From: an uncultured Synergistales bacterium
GTDB lineage: Bacteria > Synergistota > Synergistia > Synergistales > Aminobacteriaceae
NCBI GenBank assembly: GCA_905233565.1
Contig: CAJOCL010000001.1
Location: 1 to 64,000 of the forward strand
Length of the DNA stretch: 64,000 bases
Reading direction: 5' to 3'
Of the stretch, positions 33,954 through 43,246 are shown piece after piece. Each line of letters opens with the position of its first letter. The first letter of the stretch is position 1. The notes below the pieces were generated by a model, which ran no database searches, was not told where the DNA came from, and saw only the letters and a program-made list of their open reading frames with translations. The translations under genes and the position numbers were made by a program.

Positions 33954-34445
33954 CTAGTTTCTTCTAAGGAATGTCAGGCAGGTTTCGCCGTATTCCCTTG
34001 AAGATATGATTTCAAGATTATAAGGGTTATTTTCAAGAATGAAATTTTCACGGATTGAGTGTTCAACAATAAACAAAGAATCATCGTTAAATAAAGCGTC
34101 AAGATTTTGCAGTGAAGCTAATACTTCGCACCAGCCCGAATTATACGGGGGATCAGAAAAAATAATGTCGAATTTCATTCCGCGTTTAACAAGCCACGAA
34201 ACCGCACGCCTTACCTCAAGCGAAAGAATTAACGAATTAACGCCCGAAATTTTCCGTATATCATCAGCCCTGTTTTTCACGCTTTCAACAAAAACAGCCC
34301 TTTTTGCCCCCCGTTTCAATGCCTCAAGACCAACGCGCCCGGTTCCGGCGAAAAGGTCAAGAAATTCACAGCCTTCTACCTTATTTCCCAATATGCTGAA
34401 AAGTGCAGAGATTACCCGCCCTGAAGTCGGCCTGACATCTTTCAT
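33954..34445 (-). CDS. rsmD: 16S rRNA (guanine(966)-N(2))-methyltransferase RsmD
   Basis: This class I SAM methyltransferase modifies G966 of 16S rRNA in the small subunit. RPTSGRVISALFSIL is followed by the SAM loop FLDLFAGTGRVGLEALKRG, and FSDPPYNSG is the catalytic DPPY motif. At 163 residues it is short: the usual ~20-residue N-terminal strand (MRIIGGxxxGRKL type) is missing. In-frame codons upstream soon hit a stop, so no longer start exists. There is no clear ribosome site. Translation may depend on trmB, which ends 26 bases upstream. Confidence 0.88.
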   Translation of the reverse strand: MKDVRPTSGRVISALFSILGNKVEGCEFLDLFAGTGRVGLEALKRGAKRAVFVESVKNRADDIRKISGVNSLILSLEVRRAVSWLVKRGMKFDIIFSDPPYNSGWCEVLASLQNLDALFNDDSLFIVEHSIRENFILENNPYNLEIISSREYGETCLTFLRRN

Positions 34446-34471
34446 AATTTTAAGATTTAAGATTTTAACTT

Positions 34472-35398
34472 TTAAGCGTTAAGCAGTCTTCCCGCAGCGT
34501 CTTCAAGTGCAGAACGTACCGCAGGAGTTAAAAAAGCATCAGCGGTCTTATCCGGCCTGATGATATAACCTTCATCTTTGGGCGATATGCTGATGTAGAA
34601 TTTCTGTTCAAATTCGTCATCACTCGTCAAAGTTTCAAGAAGGTATATTTTCCCGTCAGTGAAAGAACGCCCGAACTTCCAGAATGATTTACTGCCCTTC
34701 CCCGTAATATTCCTCAGTCCTTCTATATCCTGAGCCGTTATATTGTGCTTGATCTTTATGTGCATTTCCTGTGATGTCCTCCGTTTTACCGTGAAAGATT
34801 TAATTTTCCTGAATGTTAATCTGTATATATTCCTGCCTTCCTCAAGCCATTTGCGTTCGTATTTTGTTGTTATTTCACGCTTCGGGTTAATCTCGAAATC
34901 TTCCGCCCTTAATGCCTCATGACTTCCCAAGACATTTTTTACTTCATGGGCGTATTTTTCATCGTCCGTAATCATCTCAAAAATTCCGTCAATCTTCAGG
35001 ACAGCCGCCAAGCCGTCAGAAAAATCTTTTGCCGTTACTCTTCTGTGAGCGTCTGCATTTTTTGACCAAGGACAGGGGAACTGCATTATTATTTTCTGCA
35101 ACGTCTCATCGCTGAATAATTCCCGCAACATGTATCTTGCGTCAGCGTTTATTATGCGCAGATTTTTGAGACCTTCAGCGCGTCTTGCACATCTGAGGAC
35201 ACAGGCTTGTGAAATTTCAACGCCGTAAACGAGAATTTCAGGATTCATTTTTGCATACTGCACCGTAAATTCGCCGTTGCCGAATCCGATTTCAAGTTCA
35301 GTTTTTGATGTTACGGGAAGCGTAAAGCCGCTTTCGGGATATATTATTACCCCGTATTGCGGCCTTGCCTGTATATTTGAATTTTTCAGAATGTCCAT
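34472..35398 (-). CDS. trmB: tRNA (guanine(46)-N(7))-methyltransferase TrmB with C-terminal extension
   Basis: TrmB methylates G46 in the tRNA variable loop. Residues ~1-200 are the methyltransferase: ELEIGFGNGEFTVQYA (SAM loop), YGVEISQ, INADARYMLREL, and FPCPWSKNADAHRRV in place of the common FPDPWPKxRHxKRR. The last ~100 residues (from HIKIKHNITAQDIEGL on) are an extra domain also seen in Thermotogales and Aquificales relatives. The start overlaps the end of the upstream mutase gene by 13 bases. The FPCPW variant is a change of a normally conserved Asp, so activity should be checked. Confidence 0.9.
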   Translation of the reverse strand: MDILKNSNIQARPQYGVIIYPESGFTLPVTSKTELEIGFGNGEFTVQYAKMNPEILVYGVEISQACVLRCARRAEGLKNLRIINADARYMLRELFSDETLQKIIMQFPCPWSKNADAHRRVTAKDFSDGLAAVLKIDGIFEMITDDEKYAHEVKNVLGSHEALRAEDFEINPKREITTKYERKWLEEGRNIYRLTFRKIKSFTVKRRTSQEMHIKIKHNITAQDIEGLRNITGKGSKSFWKFGRSFTDGKIYLLETLTSDDEFEQKFYISISPKDEGYIIRPDKTADAFLTPAVRSALEDAAGRLLNA

Positions 35399-36774
35399 GT
35401 GAAATCAGGCAGCCCCTCAGCAAGTACACGCGCTTTAACGTCCTTCATTATCTCTTCAAGTGCTTCTTTTGTCCTTCCCTCACAGCGTACCACCATAACC
35501 GGCTGAGTGTTCGAGGCACGTATCAGCCCCCAGCCGTCAGGGTAAATTATTCTCACTCCGTCAATTACGCTGCATTTGTATTTTTCCATAGCCTTATTAC
35601 TTATGCGTTCGGTAATCTGAAATTTAATATCATCATCACAAGGGATTCTGATTTCTTCCGTTGACGGGTAAACGGGTATTGACATCATGAGGCGTGAAAG
35701 AGATTCCCTTCTCTCTGACATTATGCGCAATAATCTTCCGGCAGCGTAAAAAGCGTCATCATGGCCGAAAAACTCATCAGCAAAAAACATGTGTCCTGAA
35801 TATTCGCCTGCAAACAGCGCGCCGAGTTCACGCATTTTAGCTTTTATGAGTGAATGTCCTGATTTCCAGTATAACGGCCTGCCCCCGAGTTTTTCCGCAA
35901 GTTCGGGAAGCACCATGCTGCATTTCGGTTCGACTATGACATCAGCCCCCTTGTGAGTGCCGAGAATTTCCTTCCAGTAAAGAGTCATTAACCTGTCGCC
36001 GAAAATGACATTTCCTTTGTCGTCAACAACCCCTATTCTGTCAGCGTCACCGTCAAAAGCGATTCCAACGTCAGCATTTTCATTTTTGACGCGTGAAACT
36101 AAATCCTGCAAATTTTCGCGCTTCTGAGGGTCGGGGTGATGATTCGGGAAATTTCCGTCAGGCTCATCATATAGTGATATGCACTCACAGCCGAGCATTT
36201 CAAAATATTTTCCTGCCGTCAAACCTGCTGCGCCGTTTCCTGAATCACAAACTACCTTGAATTTTTTTGTGAAAGGCAGCGTAAACTTTGACACTAACAT
36301 TTTAAGATATTCATCATTAATATTTGAGCTGGTTAATTTTCCGTGTCCCGTCTCAAAATTTCCTGATTCTGCGATCGTATGGATATTTTTGACCTCGCTG
36401 CCCCATAACGTGCCGCGTTCAAAACATAATTTCAGCCCGTTCATTTCAGGCGGATTGTGTGAACCCGTAACCATTACGCCGCCGTCAAAATTAAAGCGTA
36501 TAAGGCTCCAATAAAGCATAGGAGTTGTAACAAGTCCTACATCAACTACATCAAGCCCGCAGGATAATATCCCGTCAATTACGGCCGATTTTATGCGCGG
36601 AGTTGATAATCTTGCGTCCCCCCCGACAGTTACGCCCGAAGTTACTCCGGCACGGATCAGCCACGTAGCGTAAGCACGGCCTATTAAATTTGCCGTCTCG
36701 TCAGTCAAATCTTTGTCAGCATTGCCGCGTATGTCATACTCGCGGAATATATTAAACGGTATTTTTGTTTTCAT
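35386..36774 (-). CDS. Phosphomannomutase/phosphoglucomutase
   Basis: This enzyme of the alpha-D-phosphohexomutase family interconverts mannose (or glucose) 6- and 1-phosphates for sugar nucleotide synthesis. It is 462 residues in four domains: the phosphoserine loop MVTGSHNPPEMNG, the metal loop FDGDADRIG, the sugar-binding GEYSGHMFF, and the C-terminal phosphate-binding RASNTQPVMVVRCEG. The pattern is that of ManB/AlgC-type enzymes. It heads the trmB-rsmD-MATE-hpt run. A terminator for the upstream gntP lies 10 bases in front of its start. Confidence 0.93.
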   Translation of the reverse strand: MKTKIPFNIFREYDIRGNADKDLTDETANLIGRAYATWLIRAGVTSGVTVGGDARLSTPRIKSAVIDGILSCGLDVVDVGLVTTPMLYWSLIRFNFDGGVMVTGSHNPPEMNGLKLCFERGTLWGSEVKNIHTIAESGNFETGHGKLTSSNINDEYLKMLVSKFTLPFTKKFKVVCDSGNGAAGLTAGKYFEMLGCECISLYDEPDGNFPNHHPDPQKRENLQDLVSRVKNENADVGIAFDGDADRIGVVDDKGNVIFGDRLMTLYWKEILGTHKGADVIVEPKCSMVLPELAEKLGGRPLYWKSGHSLIKAKMRELGALFAGEYSGHMFFADEFFGHDDAFYAAGRLLRIMSERRESLSRLMMSIPVYPSTEEIRIPCDDDIKFQITERISNKAMEKYKCSVIDGVRIIYPDGWGLIRASNTQPVMVVRCEGRTKEALEEIMKDVKARVLAEGLPDFTWTF

Positions 36775-36783
36775 GAAAGTATC

Positions 36784-36817
36784 AAAAAAGAGGGCATGAA
36801 GAAATTCAACGCCCTCT
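36784..36817 (-). terminator. Rho-independent terminator after gntP
   Basis: On the minus strand, stem AGAGGGC / GCCCTCT with a 15-base loop, followed by six T residues, just past the gntP stop codon. Confidence 0.85.
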
Positions 36818-36837
36818 CTGTCCTCCTGTAAAAAAGA

Positions 36838-38202
36838 TTAAAGCATGTACAATGAAATTCCATAGATTGCAAGAACTGCAACTACACCCTGAATTAACGT
36901 AGCCATTGTCTGAGCCTTGTATGCAGTGTTCAGATCCATATCTGAGAACTGGGATACAACCCAGAAATAAGAGTCATTGGCATGTGATACGACCATAGCA
37001 CCGCTGCCGATCGCAAGAGTTGCGAGAACCGACCCCATAGCACTGTCAAGCCCGAGAGAACCAAGCATCGGAGCGATAATCTGTGCCGTTGTTACAATTG
37101 CAACTGTTGACGAACCCTGAGCAGTTTTCAGAGCAGCAGCAATGATAAACGGAAGGAATATCCCGAAGTTATACGATGATAAAGCATTGCCGATGTAATG
37201 TCCTACACCGCTTGCAGCTATTACCGCCCCAAGTCCTCCGCCTGCTGCCGTAATCATGATTATATTAGCTCCGTCCTTAACTCCTGCACCGATCCAGCCG
37301 TTTGTTACTTCCTCAGTGAACGGCGCAAGGAAGAAGCAGAGTATAACGCCGATCGAGAGAGCTATAACTGGATTTCCCAAGAATGATGAGACAATAAAGA
37401 GCGTTGTTTCTTTTCCGCCTATTTTTGCAAGCGTTGAAGGGTAGCTTATGAATGAGCTGAAAGCAATCAGAATTAACGGTATGAGAATCGGTGCAAATGA
37501 TTTGAACGCTGAGGGCAGTTTTCCGTATTTCGCCTTTAACTCTTCATATGATTCGCCTGTCGCCTGATTTTCATCAAACGGAACAGGGAGCTTCGGCCCT
37601 GCAATGAGAGCATAGACATAACCTGCAATAACTGAGATGATAGAAACGACGATTCCCCACATTATGACCATTCCGAGATCCGCGCCGAGTTCGTTCGCAG
37701 CGGCTATAGGGCCGGGAGTCGGGGGGACAAGCGTATGAGTGGCGTAAAGTCCTGTCGATAAAGCTATGGCCATGACGGAGAGCCTTACTCCGCTGCGTCT
37801 TGCCAATGACTTATTCAGCGATGAGAGGATAACGAAACCTGAGTCGCAGAAAACAGGAATTGAGACTACCCAGCCTATAAGCCCCATTGCGAGGGCGGGA
37901 CGCTTCTCGCCGACAACGCGGAGAACTGAGTCGGCCATCGTGAAAGCCGCGCCGGATTTCTCAAGCATTGCGCCGATTATCGTACCCAACAAAATCACTA
38001 TTCCGATTCCCCTGCATGTTCCGCCGAAACCGTTCAATATAGTGTCGAGAACTTTTGCGGGCGGCATGCCTACAGCCAGACCCATAGCGAGTGCGACAGC
38101 GAAAAGCGCAACGAACGGGTGAAACTTCATCTTTGAGATTAATAAAACCATCAAGATGATTGCAATGACTAAAATTACTACTAACATAGAACCTTGAACC
38201 AT
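36838..38202 (-). CDS. GntP family gluconate/organic acid:H+ symporter
   Basis: This inner membrane carrier of the GntP family has about 12 membrane segments and 454 residues. Family features include FHPFVALFAVALAMGLAVGM, GFGGTCRGIGIVILLGTIIG, VSIPVFCDSGFVIL and the TPGPIAAANELGAD motif. The substrate may be gluconate, or another hydroxy acid such as glycerate or lactate. I chose the ATG at 38202 (MVQGSML...), with AAGGGG upstream; a TTG 39 bases earlier lacks a ribosome site. It is a single-gene unit, divergent from the acetyltransferase gene. The 108 bases between them should hold both promoters. Confidence 0.92.
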   Translation of the reverse strand: MVQGSMLVVILVIAIILMVLLISKMKFHPFVALFAVALAMGLAVGMPPAKVLDTILNGFGGTCRGIGIVILLGTIIGAMLEKSGAAFTMADSVLRVVGEKRPALAMGLIGWVVSIPVFCDSGFVILSSLNKSLARRSGVRLSVMAIALSTGLYATHTLVPPTPGPIAAANELGADLGMVIMWGIVVSIISVIAGYVYALIAGPKLPVPFDENQATGESYEELKAKYGKLPSAFKSFAPILIPLILIAFSSFISYPSTLAKIGGKETTLFIVSSFLGNPVIALSIGVILCFFLAPFTEEVTNGWIGAGVKDGANIIMITAAGGGLGAVIAASGVGHYIGNALSSYNFGIFLPFIIAAALKTAQGSSTVAIVTTAQIIAPMLGSLGLDSAMGSVLATLAIGSGAMVVSHANDSYFWVVSQFSDMDLNTAYKAQTMATLIQGVVAVLAIYGISLYML

Positions 38203-38310
38203 TGAGAAATTTTCCCCTTTCTGATTTAATTTTAATATCAAAATACCTTGTGAACAGAATTGTATCTGTGTAGAATTATAGCAGTTTAATTGAAAGGTGA
38301 TAGCATTTTT

Positions 38311-38895
38311 ATGAACGAACGAAGGAAAATGATTTCTGGAGAATTATACAATCCGGCAGATGAGGAGCTTTACACGCTCAGGACAAAGGCGCATAGGTTA
38401 TGTATACTGTATAACCGCCTTTTTGACACGGACGAAGAAGAACGCTACAAGATTCTTTATGAGCTTTTGCCTTACTCATCGCGCGATATATATTTTCAGG
38501 GGCCTATATATATTGACTACGGAATCAATACATTCATAGGCAGAAATTTCTACGCAAACTTCAACACTACTATACTTGATGTCTGCCCGGTACATATAGG
38601 CGACAATGTTATGTTCGGGACAAACGTATCACTTCTGACACCCATGCACTCTTTGAGGTGGCAGGAAAGAAATCCGAAACTCGATGACGATGACAACATG
38701 ATACAGCTTGAATACGGCAAGCCCATAACGATCGGCGATAACTGCTGGCTGGCTTCAAACGTAACAGTAAACGGAGGGGTAAAAATAGGTTCCGGCAGCG
38801 TTATCGGCGCAGGCAGTGTTGTAACCCGTGATATTCCGCGCGATGTATTCGCCGCCGGTGTCCCGTGCAGGGTGATTAAGCCCGTTCAATCTTAA
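38311..38895 (+). CDS. Maltose/galactoside-type O-acetyltransferase (hexapeptide repeat)
   Basis: This acetyl-CoA dependent sugar O-acetyltransferase of the LacA/Maa/NodL group has 194 residues. The N-terminal Mac domain (KMISGELYNPADEELYTLR) is followed by a left-handed beta-helix of hexapeptide repeats (YIDYGINTFIGRNFYANFN; VTVNGGVKIGSGSVIGAGS). The active-site His lies in LLTPMHSL. The start is ATG at 38311, with AAAGGTGAT upstream; a TTG 21 bases earlier is less likely. It ends three bases before the stop of converging ispG with no visible terminator. Confidence 0.92.
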   Translation: MNERRKMISGELYNPADEELYTLRTKAHRLCILYNRLFDTDEEERYKILYELLPYSSRDIYFQGPIYIDYGINTFIGRNFYANFNTTILDVCPVHIGDNVMFGTNVSLLTPMHSLRWQERNPKLDDDDNMIQLEYGKPITIGDNCWLASNVTVNGGVKIGSGSVIGAGSVVTRDIPRDVFAAGVPCRVIKPVQS

Positions 38896-38898
38896 AAC

Positions 38899-39939
38899 TT
38901 AAATCCTGAAAAATTCAGGCAGTACAGCTTCAAGCTCGCTGAACGGGTATTCACCGAATGATTTGCCTTCACGGAAGAGGACAGCCCCGCCGGGAGTTCC
39001 TGCAATTCCGAATTGTGCGTGTCTGGCCTCTTTCGGGCCGTTTACCTCGCAGCCCATTACGGCCACTGATGTACCGTCAGGAAGATTTCCGAGCATAGGC
39101 TCAACGATCTTCACGAGGCGCATAACGTCAGCGCGTCTTCTTCCGCAGGTCGGGCATGAGATGAGATTAACGCCTCTTGTCCTTAGCTCTAAAGCCTTCA
39201 AAATTTCATAGCCTACACGTACTTCGCGCTCTGGCTCATCGGTCAGGGATACCCTGAGAGTGTCGCCGATTCCGCGCATTAAAAGTGCTGAAATACACGC
39301 CGAGCCTTTGACGATTCCGCCGTCTCCCGGTCCTGCCTCCGTCAATCCTATGTGCATAGGGAAATCGGGATAATTTTCGGAGATCATGACATTAGCCCTC
39401 ACACATTCAGGGACGCTTGAAGATTTTGCGGATAGTATTATGTTATTGAAGCCGTTTTGCAATAATAATTCAGCCTGTTCACGGACAGCGATAAATAATG
39501 CCTTTGCCCTGTCTCCCTCAGCCTCGTTTAACTGTGCCTGAGAGATTGAGCCGCCGTTTGCGCCGATACGGATAACAACGCCGTTAGATTTTGCACAGGA
39601 TATTACATCGTTTAATCTGTTCAACGGCATATTGCCCGGATTGATTCTTATTGCACGGCAGCCCGATTCAATTGCAAGAATTGCCAATGCCGGATCAAAA
39701 TGAATATCAGCCATAATAACAAGTTCCGTGTTTTCAACAAGTGATTTAAGATCCAGTGCAAACTTTGCCTCAGGAAACGCAGCCCGTGCCATTTCACAGC
39801 CTGAATTTATGAGCCTCTGACATTGTGAAAGGCATTCCCCGCGCTTGTCGAGCGAAATTTTAAGCATACTTTCAACGCGTACGGGGGAATTTCCGCCTAT
39901 TGTTAATTTATTTATTGTTACCTGCCTTTTGCTGTTCAT
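38899..39939 (-). CDS. ispG: 4-hydroxy-3-methylbut-2-enyl diphosphate synthase (IspG/GcpE)
   Basis: This [4Fe-4S] enzyme of the MEP isoprenoid pathway turns MEcPP into HMBPP. The TIM-barrel part covers the first ~250 residues (MADIHFDPALAILAI; RINPGNM). The C-terminal iron-sulphur domain has Cys in SCPTCGRRRAD and GCEVNGPKEARHAQFG. Two MEP enzymes in the same operon (IspDF and IspG) support the pathway. The usual CxVNGPGEA is CEVNGPKEA here. It is the last gene of the ybaB-to-ispG operon, 19 bases after rseP. Confidence 0.94.
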   Translation of the reverse strand: MNSKRQVTINKLTIGGNSPVRVESMLKISLDKRGECLSQCQRLINSGCEMARAAFPEAKFALDLKSLVENTELVIMADIHFDPALAILAIESGCRAIRINPGNMPLNRLNDVISCAKSNGVVIRIGANGGSISQAQLNEAEGDRAKALFIAVREQAELLLQNGFNNIILSAKSSSVPECVRANVMISENYPDFPMHIGLTEAGPGDGGIVKGSACISALLMRGIGDTLRVSLTDEPEREVRVGYEILKALELRTRGVNLISCPTCGRRRADVMRLVKIVEPMLGNLPDGTSVAVMGCEVNGPKEARHAQFGIAGTPGGAVLFREGKSFGEYPFSELEAVLPEFFRI

Positions 39940-39958
39940 TATGTGCCGTCCTTAATGC

Positions 39959-41011
39959 TTAATGAGTAAAGAAAATGTTATAAACGTCTTTGCAGGTTAT
40001 TAAAATCATGAGAGAGATTAATATTACGAAACCTGCAGTATGTATCCAGTTTTCGACTTTTTCGGGCAGCCTTCTGCGGACGATCATTTCAAGAATTACG
40101 AATAACAATCTTCCGCCGTCAAGTGCAGGAATTGGGAAAAGATTCAGAATGCCCAAGTTAAGGGCGATTACGGCAATAAACGAAATAAAGCCCCATAATC
40201 CCGAACGCATGGCCTGACCCGACATTGAGGCGATTCCTACAGGGCCGGTAACGTCAGCCTCCTGATAGCCTAGAATTAACTCAGCCAGCCCGTGAAGCAT
40301 CATAACCGTCATTCTGTAAATATAACCTGCTGAGTTCCTGAAAGCCTGAAAAATTCCGTAACGCATTAATGACGGTGATACGCCGAGCATAGGCCGGCCA
40401 TATTCTTTGTTGTCAGGGATATTAAGGGTCAGAGTCAATATCTCGTCTCCGCGTTTGACTTCAAGGGTTACGGCTTCATTAACTGCAGCGTCAGTGCGTA
40501 TTCTTTCTGACATTTCGCGCCATTTGCTTACGGTGTTTTTGTTGACTTTGAGAATCTCATCGCCGATTTGAAGTCCTGCATGTTCAGCAGGGAAACCGGG
40601 CATAATCTCGCCGATTTTCGTACTGTCCATGTCAAGAACGCCATGACCGCAGAGATAAACGGCCATTAAAAGCACTGCCAACAGAATATTAAACGCTGAA
40701 CCGTTCAGGAGGATTAAAAATCTCTTCCATGAAGGCTGCTCATTAAATCCTTTTCCTGCAATAACCGTCTCGCCCTCGTCTTCCTCGTTCATTCCTGCAA
40801 GACGGCAGAATCCACCTATCGGCAATAATCTCCAAGACCAGAGCATGTTATCTTTCCCCCTGTGCTGAAGGATTACCGGCCCCATTCCGAAAGCAAATTC
40901 ATGTACCTGTACCCCAAGAATTTTAGCCGTTATATAATGGCCGTATTCATGAACGATAACGCAAACGGCGATGACGATAACAAATGCAATAATGCTTAAT
41001 AACAAATTCAT
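39959..41011 (-). CDS. rseP: Site-2 intramembrane metalloprotease RseP
   Basis: RseP cleaves anti-sigma factors and signal peptide remnants inside the inner membrane. The zinc site HExxH is HEYGH in the first TM segment (VIVHEYGHYITAK); the second metal motif is in FPIPALDGGRLLF. A PDZ domain lies between (~110-200, GFPAEHAGLQIGDEILKVN). It has about four TM segments and 350 residues, as usual. It lies between malY and ispG. The association with isoprenoid genes (ispG, dxr, uppS) is common in bacteria. Confidence 0.94.
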   Translation of the reverse strand: MNLLLSIIAFVIVIAVCVIVHEYGHYITAKILGVQVHEFAFGMGPVILQHRGKDNMLWSWRLLPIGGFCRLAGMNEEDEGETVIAGKGFNEQPSWKRFLILLNGSAFNILLAVLLMAVYLCGHGVLDMDSTKIGEIMPGFPAEHAGLQIGDEILKVNKNTVSKWREMSERIRTDAAVNEAVTLEVKRGDEILTLTLNIPDNKEYGRPMLGVSPSLMRYGIFQAFRNSAGYIYRMTVMMLHGLAELILGYQEADVTGPVGIASMSGQAMRSGLWGFISFIAVIALNLGILNLFPIPALDGGRLLFVILEMIVRRRLPEKVENWIHTAGFVILISLMILITCKDVYNIFFTH

Positions 41012-41020
41012 TCCTCCTAA

Positions 41021-42202
41021 TTATTTTTTATATACAGCTTTCATCCGTTCAAGAGCTTCATTGACATATCTTGTCGGACACGCGATATTCCAGCGTTCGT
41101 AACCTTCACCCTGTCTGCCGAAGATATATCCCTCGTCAAAAAATAATCTTGCTTCCTCGCGGTTAATGCGCTCAAGCTCCTTATAGTCAATCCCGAAGCT
41201 GTTGAAATCAAGCCATAACAAATACGTCCCTTCAAGGTCATAGACATTGACGTTCGGAAATTCACGGCTCATGAAGTCAGTGATAACTTTTCTGTTTTCG
41301 TCAATCACTGAAAGACATTCATTGAGCCATTCGCTGCAATGTTTATAGGCCGCCTCGCTTGCCCTGTAACCCATAATATTGCACTTAGGGTTAGGACTGT
41401 GAGTCTGAAGGGAGGCGAGATATTTTTCACGCAGTTCCTGATTAGGGATAAATATATTTGATGTCTGGAGGCCGGCAATATTGAAAGTTTTGCTCGGTGC
41501 CGTCAGAACAAGGCAGTTATTCGCGGCCTCATCGCTCACTGAAGCATATACCGTGTGAGTATGTCCGGGAAGGATCAAATCGAAGTGAATTTCATCAGAA
41601 ACGACAAGTACATTATTTTTCAGGCATATACTGCTGATGTGTTCAAGCGTTTTCCTGCTCCATACGCGCCCGACAGGATTATGAGGGCTGCAGAGTATTA
41701 ACATTTTTGTGTCAGGGTCAGCGGCTTTCTTTTCCAGGTCATCGAAATCAATCTCATAGCGTTTTCCCTTGTTGATTAAAGGATTTTCGACAAGCCTGCG
41801 ATTTAATGAGTTTACGGCCATGTACATTGGATAATACACGGGTGTCATTAAAATTACTCCGTCGCCCTCGTTCGTAAAAGCCCTGACAGCCTCGAAAAAC
41901 GCGTCAACAATTCCGTGCGTGTTCACTATCCATTCAGGCTTTGCGTCCCAGTTATGGCGGGTCTTCATCCATTTGCAGACCGTATCGAAATATTCACTTG
42001 TAGGATTCGCATAGCCCATTATTGAAGTGTCAAGCTCGCGCTTTATTGCCCCGACAATCTCAGGAGCCGTAACGAACTCCATATCAGCAACCGAAAACGG
42101 TATAATGTCCTCAGTTTCTTTAACTCCATACTTTGCTAAATCGTTCCATTTTGAAGAACCCATGTTAAATCGTTTGTGTACTGTTTCAAAATCATATTTC
42201 AT
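41021..42202 (-). CDS. MalY/PatB-type PLP-dependent C-S beta-lyase
   Basis: This fold type I PLP enzyme of the MalY/PatB group cleaves cystathionine or Cys conjugates to pyruvate, ammonia and a thiol, or acts as an aminotransferase. Family features are IPFSVADMEFVTAPEI at the N-terminus, CSPHNPVGRVW, VVSDEIHFDLILPGHTHT, and the PLP Lys in TAPSKTFNIAGLQTS. It has 393 residues, as normal. The start is ATG with AAAGGAGG upstream. It is in the middle of the housekeeping operon, 39 bases after tsaD, with a possible extra promoter in that AT-rich gap. Confidence 0.93.
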   Translation of the reverse strand: MKYDFETVHKRFNMGSSKWNDLAKYGVKETEDIIPFSVADMEFVTAPEIVGAIKRELDTSIMGYANPTSEYFDTVCKWMKTRHNWDAKPEWIVNTHGIVDAFFEAVRAFTNEGDGVILMTPVYYPMYMAVNSLNRRLVENPLINKGKRYEIDFDDLEKKAADPDTKMLILCSPHNPVGRVWSRKTLEHISSICLKNNVLVVSDEIHFDLILPGHTHTVYASVSDEAANNCLVLTAPSKTFNIAGLQTSNIFIPNQELREKYLASLQTHSPNPKCNIMGYRASEAAYKHCSEWLNECLSVIDENRKVITDFMSREFPNVNVYDLEGTYLLWLDFNSFGIDYKELERINREEARLFFDEGYIFGRQGEGYERWNIACPTRYVNEALERMKAVYKK

Positions 42203-42241
42203 GCCTAAATTCCTCCTTTTTCATTAAAAAGTCATTAAAAA

Positions 42242-43240
42242 TTAAAAATCATGAAGAGACGGATCAGGTACTATATCACAGCAATAATCCCTGCTGCCCC
42301 TCAACCATGAATTACGGCCGGCCATGGCAATCATTACCGCGTTATCCGTACACCTGTTCAATGACGGAAGCCAGACCCTGAAATGTTTATCATTTTCAAG
42401 TGCTGCCCTTAATGTGCTGTTTGCTGAAACTCCGCCGGAAGCCGAGACCTTTTTTATTCCCGTAATTTTTACTGCGAGATTTATTTTTGATATTAAGGCC
42501 TCAACTGCCGAACGCTGAAACGATGCACATAAATCATTAACAGGGATTACAGCCCCTTCATCATTCAGCTTTTTGACCTGCCATAATAACGCCGTCTTCA
42601 AACCGCTGAAACTGAACTCTATTTTATCCGTATTTTTTAACGGTACGGGGAAGTTAAAGGCTTTTGAATTTCCGTTTTTTGCGAGCCTGTCAATCTCAGG
42701 GCCTCCGGGATATTTCAAGCCTAAAATCCTTGCTGCCTTGTCGTAGGCTTCACCGGCTGCGTCGTCCCTTGTCTGTCCCAAAAGCTCATATTTTCCGAAA
42801 TCGTCAACCCTTATTATTTCCGTGTGTCCTCCTGAGACTATCAGCGACAAAAACGGCGGTTTCAGGTCTTCAGCGTCAACAAGGGGCGCGAACAAATGGC
42901 CTTCAAGATGATTTACGCCAATTAAAGGCACTCCCCAAGACTGGGACAAAGCACGGGCTGTCATTACCCCGACAATTAAAGAACCCATTAAACCGGGCCC
43001 GCGAGTTACGGCGATTAAGTCTAAATCTTTTCCGTTTATGCTGCATTCCTTGAGGGCAGTATCAACTAAGGGGAGCAGATTTTCTAAGTGCTTACGCGCG
43101 GCAAATTCAGGGATAACCCCGCCGAATCTTGAATGATCCTTTATCTGGCTCGATAACAACTCGCAAAGTACCTCGCGTTCATTGCGGATAACTGCCACGC
43201 CCGTATCGTCACAGCTTGTTTCAATTCCTAATGTAAGCAT
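42242..43240 (-). CDS. tsaD: tRNA threonylcarbamoyladenosine transferase TsaD
   Basis: TsaD transfers threonylcarbamoyl to A37 of ANN-decoding tRNAs, with TsaB, TsaE and TsaC. The ASKHA fold is plain: TLGIETSCDDTGVAV at the N-terminus, metal-binding HxxxH in VNHLEGHLFAPL, LIVSGGHTEI, and GGVSANSTLR. The length of 332 residues is normal. It follows the small 60-residue ORF by six bases. The partner genes are not in the window. Confidence 0.95.
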   Translation of the reverse strand: MLTLGIETSCDDTGVAVIRNEREVLCELLSSQIKDHSRFGGVIPEFAARKHLENLLPLVDTALKECSINGKDLDLIAVTRGPGLMGSLIVGVMTARALSQSWGVPLIGVNHLEGHLFAPLVDAEDLKPPFLSLIVSGGHTEIIRVDDFGKYELLGQTRDDAAGEAYDKAARILGLKYPGGPEIDRLAKNGNSKAFNFPVPLKNTDKIEFSFSGLKTALLWQVKKLNDEGAVIPVNDLCASFQRSAVEALISKINLAVKITGIKKVSASGGVSANSTLRAALENDKHFRVWLPSLNRCTDNAVMIAMAGRNSWLRGSRDYCCDIVPDPSLHDF

Positions 43241-43246
43241 GATTTT

